Below the pieces are notes generated by a model, which did not search any database, was not told the origin of the DNA, and saw only the letters and a list, made by a program, of their open reading frames with translations. From NCBI GenBank assembly GCA_009995385.1, contig JAACPT010000005.1, forward strand, positions 1-39,360: a stretch of 39,360 nucleotides of DNA, in the 5' to 3' direction. Numbering within the stretch: the stretch's first letter is position 1; every line of letters begins with the position of its first letter. Origin of the DNA: Candidatus Parcubacteria bacterium. Lineage in GTDB: Bacteria > Patescibacteriota > Minisyncoccia > Phycocordibacterales > UBA918. Below, piece by piece: positions 1-7,831 of the stretch. The translations under genes were made by a program, and so were the position numbers.

Positions 1-1071
1 CACTGTTTGTTGCAGTGTATCATTGAGTGCATACACATCATTTGCTTCATCGACGATTACAATAAAGGTAAAAGTCGCTACTTTAGGGGCGGAGAAGCCA
101 ATAGTCATAACTGCTCGTTCATTTGGTTTAAGTGCAATCTCATCATTTGATTCATAGTGCGAACCATCGGGAAGGGTGACTGAGAGATCCCATGTTCCTG
201 AAGTCTTGGTGCCATAGTTCTTTACTTCAAATTGGATTGCACCGGCCTTGTCTTGTGATACCACACCAGGGACGAAACTGTTGTTTATAATACTTCCAGT
301 TCCAATGAATCTGACACCGAGGTCAGTTCGACCATTCGGGTCAGAGACAGGAGTAGTATAGGTTATTTTTTCGGTATACGTCGGTGTTATTGCTTTTGGT
401 GGAATACTGTTAGGTACTGTCTCGGGAGTTGGTATAACAGGTGTGGTTGGAATTTCTGTGATCACTGGCTCGGTAGTAAGTACTGTCTCTTCCGGCAATT
501 CGATATCTGGTACACTTTCTTGATTACTCGCGATGGCATTATTGACTACGGTTAGCTGTATAGTCTTAAAAGCGCGCGGTTTAGTATCATTAGTTCCAGA
601 AAAAGAAATGGTATACGCAAGATCAGCGTACCGGTCTTTCTCTGAATCAACAGAAAATACTACTTCAGTAGCATTGCCCAGACTGTACTCGGTGGCACAG
701 GTAATACTGCTGAGTGCCCTAACGCCAATTAGATCAACAGCAACTCCTTCTTTACAAGCATAAGAAAAAGAAAACGTACCAGGAATTTTTGATTCATTCC
801 AGGTTGCTTTGACGGGGACTCCAACAGTAGTTAAGGTATTATCACTCGCTACTACTAAAGACCATTTGTCGGTAGTAGAGTCCACGATATCAAGACGTCG
901 TTCATTGAGAGTCTCAGCCAAAGAGGCGAGAGAGGAAAAGGCGCTAGGAGCTAGACCGACTAACTTTATTGCCAACCAGGCAATTAGGATAGTGACACCG
1001 AAAAATCCAATAATAGCAGTTATCTTGAGAAGAGAGTTTTTCTTCGGTAATAGTTGTTCTGACTCATTCAT
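1..1071 (-). CDS. Membrane-anchored surface protein with CARDB/APHP-like domain (partial, C-terminus off the window)
   Basis: Manual reverse translation from ATG at 1071: MNESEQLLPKKNSLLKITAIIGFFGVTILIAWLAIKLVG... then ...FEVKNYGTKTSGTWDLSVTLPDGSHYESNDEIALKPNERAVMTIGFSAPKVATFTFIVIVDEANDVYALND..., open to base 1. N-terminal TM segment and CARDB-like beta domain. Absent from the ORF track because it has no stop in the window. Confidence 0.8.
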   Translation of the reverse strand, partial: MNESEQLLPKKNSLLKITAIIGFFGVTILIAWLAIKLVGLAPSAFSSLASLAETLNERRLDIVDSTTDKWSLVVASDNTLTTVGVPVKATWNESKIPGTFSFSYACKEGVAVDLIGVRALSSITCATEYSLGNATEVVFSVDSEKDRYADLAYTISFSGTNDTKPRAFKTIQLTVVNNAIASNQESVPDIELPEETVLTTEPVITEIPTTPVIPTPETVPNSIPPKAITPTYTEKITYTTPVSDPNGRTDLGVRFIGTGSIINNSFVPGVVSQDKAGAIQFEVKNYGTKTSGTWDLSVTLPDGSHYESNDEIALKPNERAVMTIGFSAPKVATFTFIVIVDEANDVYALNDTLQQTV

Positions 1072-1199
1072 ATTTTGAGAAAGTACCATACTGATAAACT
1101 TTTGTCAATACATGGAAAGACTCTTTTCGCGTACTCTGGAAAAGATGAAAAAGAGCTAAGTGATTGACTTTTATGCTAAATGTATTATAATATAAAAAC

Positions 1200-1901
1200 A
1201 TGGACGCGCTATTTGAGCAAATTTGGAGTAGAAAAGTAGTGTTTTTTAGCACGTTCTTTTTGATATTCTCACTAACGTATCTAGTCTTTCTGGCTTTTGA
1301 TATGTTACCGGAATTGAAAAACCCGGCGATTGAATCAGAGAGTAATGTAGACACCGTGATCCAAGTACAAACCGCTCAAGAAATAAATGAAATCGTAGAG
1401 ACAGTCTCAGAAGCTGGTAGTGATCCTGCTCCATCGGTAGTAGAGACTACACCGACTCAAGCAATTCTCCCAGTTTCTCTCTTTATTCCAAAACTTAACC
1501 GATCAGTGTCCGTACTTAATCCAAATTCACGCAATGTGATTGACCTTGATGCGGCATTACTTGAGGGGGTGGTACGTCACCCTGATTCGGCGGCGCTAGC
1601 GCAAGAGGGTACGGTATTTATTTTGGGACATTCTAGTTACCTTCCTAAAGTTTTTAATAAAAATTTTCAGGCATTTAATGGTATCCAGAATCTTGAGTGG
1701 GGAGATAAAATAGAACTGCTTGCAGCTGAAACTACGTATATCTATCGAGTCGAAAAAGTTTATCGTGCCAAGGCGAATGATTTGACTGTGGCAATCGCTG
1801 GAACAGAGAAGACATTAACACTGGCGACCTGTAACAGTTTTGGAAGTACTGATGATCGGTACATTGTAGAAGCCAAGCTAATCGAGACGCGAAATTCATG
1901 A
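1200..1901 (+). CDS. Sortase family transpeptidase
   Basis: N-terminal TM; catalytic His in FILGHSSYLPKVFNKNFQAF, TLATC catalytic Cys motif and downstream Arg (TLATCNSFGSTDDRYIVEAKLI). Confidence 0.85.
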   Translation: MDALFEQIWSRKVVFFSTFFLIFSLTYLVFLAFDMLPELKNPAIESESNVDTVIQVQTAQEINEIVETVSEAGSDPAPSVVETTPTQAILPVSLFIPKLNRSVSVLNPNSRNVIDLDAALLEGVVRHPDSAALAQEGTVFILGHSSYLPKVFNKNFQAFNGIQNLEWGDKIELLAAETTYIYRVEKVYRAKANDLTVAIAGTEKTLTLATCNSFGSTDDRYIVEAKLIETRNS

Positions 1902-2080
1902 GGCAAGGGCTGATTGACTTGACAAAACAGTTTTTATTACTTATCATTTTATAGTATCGTTCTCCTCGGTCTGTCTATCCCATAAGGATTCACCTGCTCT
2001 TTTTGAAGTATCTACGAAGTACTTCATCGGCTTCAGTACTCTTGCGTAACAATTTTGGTGTAGGTGAGAGTATAAAGCTT

Positions 2081-5000
2081 ATGAATAAACAGGAAATTGT
2101 TATGACTAAAAATAGTAGAACCATTGTAGGCACTGCAATGTTGTTTGTCGTTGGTCTGGTGGCAATCGCATTTTTATCGCCTACGTTAGTAGTGGCGACT
2201 GAATTTAGTTTTGGCCCAGAACAGGACTTTTTGTATAATCCAAATCCAGTAGTGACCACTTCCACTTATATAACGGAACCTGGAGTCACGGTCACTGGTA
2301 CAGAGAGTAGCTTCACGAGTAGCTTCACTGAATGTGCGATTGAAGCTAGTCGAAATTTGGTGACTATCGGAGATAGTATTGATCTTAGTTGGTATACCAG
2401 TGGCTTTTCTGCTATTACCGTTAATGGTCAAACTGTGTCTCAAAACACTGGAACAATGACGATACAAAATCTTCAAAATAGTACGACCTTTACGTTGCAA
2501 GCTCTCAGCGATAATGGTGCGCGCTGTTTTGAACAGGTGACGGTTTTGTGTGCTCCACCAGTGGTGCCACCAGCCTGTGCACTTTTGGTTGAAAAAACAG
2601 TCAATTCGACAGCCACTACTGTCGGGGCTGAACTCACCTACACCATCACCGTGACTAATACCGGCGACGCAAATTGTTCAGGGGGAGGAGTGAAGATTGA
2701 AGATGTTATTGATGCTAATCTACTCTACCTACGACACACGCTTACCAGTAATCTCACTGCTGGATACGGCAGTACTCCAGTGTATACCAGCAGTGATCGT
2801 ACGCTTCATTTCAATGGTAATACTTTAACACCAGGGGAATCAGGTACCATCACATGGACTGGTAAAGTACAATTACCGACACAATGTGGTGATTTTACGG
2901 TGAAGAATCAAGCCAAGGCGACGGCGTATGAACTCAATAATTTCCAAACGTGGGTATATAGTCCGCAAGTCACTACTACTATTAATAATGACTGTGTCAT
3001 TCCGCATCCTCCAGTGTGTACGCTAGTACCGGATACTCAAACTGTCGGTCATGGTGGTTCTGCTGTCCTTACTTGGACTACAGAGAATGCGACAGCGGTA
3101 ACATTGACCGATTTTGGTGCAGTTGCATTAGATGGTACAAAGACAACGGCGGCACTATATACAAATAAAACCTATACGCTGTTAGCAACTGGTCCAGATG
3201 GGCAAGTTACTTGTACCGCTATCGTATTGGTCACTCCAGAACCACCAGCTCCAACTTGTACATTACTCCCTGATACGCAGACTATCCAAACTGGGCGGAG
3301 TGCGACCTTCACTTGGGCAACTACTAATGCAGATACGGTTACACTCACAAGCTTGGGCGACGTGGCAAAAAATGGCACTGCTACTACGGCACCGCTTACT
3401 ACCGGTGGAATATATGAATTGGTAGCTACCGGCAACGGAAAAACAGTTTCTTGCTCGGCTGCAGTTATTGTGGAAACTGTCCCACTCCCAACGTGTGATA
3501 GTTTTGTCGCTAGTCCAACAACAATAATGGTTGGTACTAGTACGACACTTGCATGGCAGACTTCAAATGCTACTAGTGCATATATCAATAATGGTGTCGG
3601 TGTCGTCGCTGTTGATGGGTCGGTAATAGTAACACCACTTGCTAGTCTCACGTACCAGTTGACTTTAGTTGGTGAAAACAATCAGACTACCAACTGTTTC
3701 GCTCCGGTCACAGTAACCGCAGACCCAGTTCCGGTTTGCGAAGTATTTACTGCATCACCAAGCTCACTTTCCGCTGGTGGTGGTTCAGTCACCCTTAATT
3801 GGAAAATTTCGAATGCAAAGACGGTAACTATTGCTCCTTCTATCGGTGCGGTGGCACTCGTAGGTTCGCAGGTAACGAACATCACTCAATCAACCACCTT
3901 CACTCTCACTGCGCTTGATGATAATGGTGATGAAGTGCGTTGCACGGCACCGGTAATAGTTGCTGACCCAGTTGCACCATTTACGTGCGCTAACAATGTT
4001 CTTTTTAGTGCTTCCCCAAGTTCTTTCTTGCGAGGAAATACATCGACACTAACGTGGAGCACTACGGGCGTAGAGACAGTATCGATAAGTGGTATCAATG
4101 CTACGACACTTTCTGGCAGCCAGACTGTCTCACCAGCGAGTAACACGACGTATGAACTCACTGCCACGAGTCAAGGAAAAACAATATACTGTCCAGTTTC
4201 AGTCAATGTTACTACCAGTGGAGGTGGTGGCGGGGGGAGTGTGAGTCCACGTTGTGAACTTACTATTTCAGACAAACGTATCAAAGCGGGCGAAAAGGTA
4301 ACACTTACCTGGGATACTACCAATGCTACGGGAGTAACTCTATCGGACGATCGAGGGGAAGTACTTTTCACCACTGATGAATATTTGGCTTCAGATAAAA
4401 GAAAGTACTATGACTATGCACTAACCCTGAAACCAACTCGTACCACGGAGTACACACTCTTAGCAGAACGTAGCTCTCGTGATGAGGAATGTTCGGTGAA
4501 AGTAGTCGTCGAAGATGATGTGGTGGTACTACAGACACGCGATCAAGGACTGGTGGCTGGTATATCACTGACACAAGTTCCGTACACTGGATTTGAAGCC
4601 GGACCATTTATGACTGCGATGTTCTATTTGCTACTCATCGCTTGGTCGCTCTATATTACATATTTACTTGTGGTACGAAAGCAAATGGTGACGAGCATAG
4701 CGGATAATCACATTGTAATGACGCCGAACGAGGTTGTTATGCAGCAAGCAGAAAGCGTCCGACCAGATCTCTTTGTGAAGACTGCAGTCGCAACACCGAT
4801 ACAGTCTGAATTAACACCGGCTAACCTCCCAATTGGACCAGTGGTCGTGGGATACGAAAATCAGATTACACATAAGTCGATGGTCACTCACAATCCACAC
4901 CAAGTTGGAGAGGCGGTGGTGACTGATCTTGAAAACCGAGCGCACACACAGAAAGCGTTACTTTCAAGTGATGCTGTCCGTCATTTCATTAGTACTACTG

Positions 5001-5485
5001 ATGGCTCAGTAGACCGACACGCATCACTCGACGAAGTTATCGGTGAAGCAAAGAAAACATACCCACTAGAGGATGGCTGGATTGTAATAAATGAATCACG
5101 AATGCGTAATCTTTGTACTATCTGCAAAGAAAATCAAGTCGCTTCGAGTGATCGACCATTTATCCCAGCTACGGTACCAGAAGGAACGGGATCACTTGCT
5201 GAAGCAATTGTGACTGGTAATATCGTTGCGGCATACAAAATGATTGGTAATCGTCCGATGTTTGCACTGGCTGATGCTGCTGCTGATATCGATGCCTTAT
5301 ACCGCAATCGTCGTGGTGGTACCGCAACGGTCTCAGATATGCTTACTACCGAAACGAAGCAACTATCTGATGAACAATTAAAAAATACTATCTCGGCATT
5401 AACGGGAGCGCTTGATGGGACGTACACTAGCGAAGAAGAGGCGGTGAAAGTAGCAATCATGAAAGCAGTGAAGGCAGTGGCGTAG
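2081..5485 (+). CDS. Large surface protein: signal/TM, DUF11 domain, about 7 Ig-like repeats with paired Cys, VPYTG + TM, C-terminal cytoplasmic domain
   Basis: ORF track 2003..5485; ATG at 2081 (MNKQEIVMTKNSRTIVGTAMLFVVGLVAIAFL) preferred over TTG 2003. DUF11-like LLVEKTVNSTATTVGAELTYTITVTNTGDANC; repeats of the type C-T-L-x-P-D-T-Q-T...LTWTT.NA..VTL...C. Confidence 0.85.
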   Translation: MNKQEIVMTKNSRTIVGTAMLFVVGLVAIAFLSPTLVVATEFSFGPEQDFLYNPNPVVTTSTYITEPGVTVTGTESSFTSSFTECAIEASRNLVTIGDSIDLSWYTSGFSAITVNGQTVSQNTGTMTIQNLQNSTTFTLQALSDNGARCFEQVTVLCAPPVVPPACALLVEKTVNSTATTVGAELTYTITVTNTGDANCSGGGVKIEDVIDANLLYLRHTLTSNLTAGYGSTPVYTSSDRTLHFNGNTLTPGESGTITWTGKVQLPTQCGDFTVKNQAKATAYELNNFQTWVYSPQVTTTINNDCVIPHPPVCTLVPDTQTVGHGGSAVLTWTTENATAVTLTDFGAVALDGTKTTAALYTNKTYTLLATGPDGQVTCTAIVLVTPEPPAPTCTLLPDTQTIQTGRSATFTWATTNADTVTLTSLGDVAKNGTATTAPLTTGGIYELVATGNGKTVSCSAAVIVETVPLPTCDSFVASPTTIMVGTSTTLAWQTSNATSAYINNGVGVVAVDGSVIVTPLASLTYQLTLVGENNQTTNCFAPVTVTADPVPVCEVFTASPSSLSAGGGSVTLNWKISNAKTVTIAPSIGAVALVGSQVTNITQSTTFTLTALDDNGDEVRCTAPVIVADPVAPFTCANNVLFSASPSSFLRGNTSTLTWSTTGVETVSISGINATTLSGSQTVSPASNTTYELTATSQGKTIYCPVSVNVTTSGGGGGGSVSPRCELTISDKRIKAGEKVTLTWDTTNATGVTLSDDRGEVLFTTDEYLASDKRKYYDYALTLKPTRTTEYTLLAERSSRDEECSVKVVVEDDVVVLQTRDQGLVAGISLTQVPYTGFEAGPFMTAMFYLLLIAWSLYITYLLVVRKQMVTSIADNHIVMTPNEVVMQQAESVRPDLFVKTAVATPIQSELTPANLPIGPVVVGYENQITHKSMVTHNPHQVGEAVVTDLENRAHTQKALLSSDAVRHFISTTDGSVDRHASLDEVIGEAKKTYPLEDGWIVINESRMRNLCTICKENQVASSDRPFIPATVPEGTGSLAEAIVTGNIVAAYKMIGNRPMFALADAAADIDALYRNRRGGTATVSDMLTTETKQLSDEQLKNTISALTGALDGTYTSEEEAVKVAIMKAVKAVA

Positions 5486-5504
5486 AAGAGATGATAAAGA
5501 AAAG

Positions 5505-5536
5505 CGGGGCGGCTCCAAAAGAGCCGCCCCGTTTTT
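5505..5536 (+). terminator. Rho-independent terminator (bidirectional, between convergent genes)
   Basis: cggggcggctc-caaaa-gagccgccccg + ttttt, 11-bp perfect stem. Confidence 0.95.
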
Positions 5537-5550
5537 GTACTATCAAGTTT

Positions 5551-7323
5551 TTATACGTTTACCTCAGCTATTAATTTCATACTCAAGGCTTCGATGGTGA
5601 GTAATTCTGACTCACCAGTGTCACGAGATTCGAGGGTGATTGTTTTACTTTCGACTTCTTTATCGCCAATCACAATAAAGTAAGGAAGTCTCATCTGTTT
5701 GGCGCTGCGAATTTTCTTTCCCATTGATTCATTGGAAGTATCGAGTGTTACTCGGAATCCAGTTGCTCTAAGTGTTTCGGCTACTTCGGTGGCATACGTG
5801 ACATGAGTATCAGCAACGGGAATGACAGCGAGCTGCGTTGGACAGAGCCAGAGTGGGAAGTTACCAGCAAAGTGTTCAATCATGATTGCCATAAAGCGTT
5901 CGAGTGAACCAGCAATTGCGCGGTGAATCATCACCGGTGTTTGCTTCTTACCCGCATTGTCTGTGTACTCCAAATTAAAGCGCGCTGGCATATTGAAGTC
6001 GAGCTGAGCGGTAGCGAGTTGTCGCTCACGACCAATTGCATCTTTAAACATGAAGTCAAGCTTTGGTCCATAAAAAGCAGCTTCGCCTTCGACCCGCTTG
6101 TAAGGAAGGTTGAGACGTTTTGCTACTGCTTCGAGCATTTGTTCCGCCTTTTCCCAGTTTCCTCTTTCGCCAATATACTCGTCGGGTTTGGCTGGATCAC
6201 TCACTGAGAGTGATACCCAGAATTTTCCTTCTTCAAACATACCAAGAGAGGTATAGAACTGCTTGATGACGTTTACAATGTTCTCTACTTCTTGGTCAAT
6301 TTGATCGACGGTACAGAACACGTGCCCATCGTCCTGTGTGATACTGCGTACTCGACCAAGACCAATGAGTTCGCCAGCTTGCTCATCACGGTAGACCATA
6401 GTGGTCTCAGCAAAGCGAAGGGGTAGTTCTTTGTATGATCGAGGTCTGGCGTCGTAAATCTGAGTATGATGCGGACAATTCATTGGCTTCATGACAAACT
6501 CAGTATCAGATTGACCCTTCACATGGAAAAGTTCGTCTTTAAATTTTTCCCAGTGCCCGGAGGTCTTGTAGAGATCACTTTTGGTGATGTGTGGAATAGT
6601 TACCTTTACATATCCATACTTAGCTTGAATCTGGCTGATTTTTTCGACAATCAGATCACGCATAAGGGTACCATTCGGAGTGAAAAGTGGCAGCCCGGCG
6701 CCAACCAGTTCGGAAAAAGTAAAGAGGTCAAGTTCTTTGCCAAGTTTACGGTGATCACGTGCTTTAGCTTCTGCTTGTTGCTTTTCGTAGGCTTCGAGTT
6801 CTTCTTTGGTTTCAAAAGCAAGACCGTAAATGCGAGTGAGCATAGGATTTTTTTCATCACCGCGCCAGTAGGCGCCAGCAATTTTTTCAAGTTTGAACGC
6901 GTCGGTGTCTAGTTCATTGTTGGGGTGTTCAGTGTGTCCACCGCGGCAAAGATCGGTAAAACCACCACAAGAGTAAAGGGTAATCGTCTCACCCTTTTTT
7001 TCAATCTCATCGATAAGTTCAAGTTTGAATTGATTGCCTGCAAATATCCCACGTGCCTTTTTTGCAGAAACTTCTTCGTGGGTGAATGTGGTCCATTTGT
7101 TGAGCAGTTTCTTCATTGACCTTTGCAGTTCTTTGAGATCGGTATCACCAGGAGTATCGCCTCCAGAAAAATCGATATCGTAGTAAAAACCAGTATCAAT
7201 GGCTGGACCAAGGGTGAGCTTGGCGTGTGGATATTTTTCTAACACTGCTGCTGCCAAGAGGTGAGCGAGCGTGTGTCGTTTATGTTCTAATGATTCGTTC
7301 ATAGATTTGACTTGATTGCACAT
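5551..7323 (-). CDS. thrS: Threonyl-tRNA synthetase lacking an N-terminal TGS domain
   Basis: Class II motifs: MKPMNCPHHTQIY, LRFAETTMVYRDEQAGELIGLGRVRSITQDDGHVFC; editing domain HTLAHLLA...CRGGHTEH. Confidence 0.97.
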   Translation of the reverse strand: MCNQVKSMNESLEHKRHTLAHLLAAAVLEKYPHAKLTLGPAIDTGFYYDIDFSGGDTPGDTDLKELQRSMKKLLNKWTTFTHEEVSAKKARGIFAGNQFKLELIDEIEKKGETITLYSCGGFTDLCRGGHTEHPNNELDTDAFKLEKIAGAYWRGDEKNPMLTRIYGLAFETKEELEAYEKQQAEAKARDHRKLGKELDLFTFSELVGAGLPLFTPNGTLMRDLIVEKISQIQAKYGYVKVTIPHITKSDLYKTSGHWEKFKDELFHVKGQSDTEFVMKPMNCPHHTQIYDARPRSYKELPLRFAETTMVYRDEQAGELIGLGRVRSITQDDGHVFCTVDQIDQEVENIVNVIKQFYTSLGMFEEGKFWVSLSVSDPAKPDEYIGERGNWEKAEQMLEAVAKRLNLPYKRVEGEAAFYGPKLDFMFKDAIGRERQLATAQLDFNMPARFNLEYTDNAGKKQTPVMIHRAIAGSLERFMAIMIEHFAGNFPLWLCPTQLAVIPVADTHVTYATEVAETLRATGFRVTLDTSNESMGKKIRSAKQMRLPYFIVIGDKEVESKTITLESRDTGESELLTIEALSMKLIAEVNV

Positions 7324-7597
7324 TCCTACCTTTTTCCAGACACGCGTCCTCGTCTCTTGCGAGCTTGGTGCTCTGTTCGTTCGATTTTCGCACTAACGTG
7401 TGATCAAGAAAAATCGAGTTGCGCGGGGTCTGTCAAAAGGTAGGTATGGACAATCACTGTGTAGGTCGTGACTTCAGTTTTTGCTAGCTCCTGCGGAGCG
7501 ACAGTCCTATCGAGATGCGAAGCGTCTTGACCGGTTCGCGTCGCGAGCGGAGAACTTGATTCGTGTCTGGCAAATGCTAAAGTCAACGACCGGACTT

Positions 7598-7795
7598 AAA
7601 ATTAATAAATCGCCCAAGTGAATGTACGAAAACTTCGTACGCTCACTCGGACGATTTGGGAATCGCGGTTCCACCGAGCTTCCGTCTGGTATGCCAGACG
7701 GCGCTTCATTATGACAGATTAGAAGGGAAGTGATTCCACATGACGACACGCGAAGCGTGCTATCTGGCGATTGGTGGTCGCCACAATCTCCGTTT
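7598..7795 (-). promoter_or_regulatory. T-box riboswitch leader (antiterminator/terminator) upstream of thrS
   Basis: Minus strand CUCGG-UGGAACC-GCGAUUcccaAAUCGU-CCGAG antiterminator (7679-7645) with canonical 7-nt UGGAACC bulge; preceding 8-bp Stem III (CCGUCUGG CAUA CCAGACGG, 7701-7682); overlapping terminator hairpin 7657-7607. 5' end estimated from the promoter. Confidence 0.88.
7607..7657 (-). terminator. T-box terminator hairpin
   Basis: aaatcgtccgagtgagcgtacgaa gtt ttcgtacattcacttgggcgattt followed by attaatttt; deviations from perfect pairing are G-U wobbles on the minus strand plus one C/A mismatch. Confidence 0.8.
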
Positions 7796-7800
7796 GTCTA

Positions 7801-7828
7801 ATCTTAGCTCGTTGATTGAGATTGTCAA
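7801..7828 (-). promoter_or_regulatory. Promoter of the T-box/thrS transcript
   Basis: Minus strand TTGACA (7828-7823), 16-nt spacer, TAAGAT (7806-7801), starting 3 nt after the dnaE stop codon. Confidence 0.7.
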
Positions 7829-7831
7829 ACA

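Noticed and set aside
533-1078. Plus-strand ORFs 533..763 and 809..1078
   Set aside because: Antisense to a clear minus-strand CDS (1-1071) with TM and CARDB-like domain that the ORF track missed because it is open at base 1.
3172-4167. Antisense ORFs of 67-169 aa inside the giant surface protein
   Set aside because: Val/Thr-rich mirror translations of a repetitive Thr/Val coding strand; no start context or domain.
2301-4540. CRISPR-like or recent tandem DNA repeats in the surface protein gene
   Set aside because: Repeats are protein-level Ig-like domains with divergent DNA; no identical direct repeats with unique spacers.
7404-7749. Minus-strand ORFs 7404..7586 and 7507..7749 (60 and 80 aa)
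   Set aside because: Low-complexity translations; one overlaps the T-box antiterminator/terminator, so these are leader RNA rather than genes.
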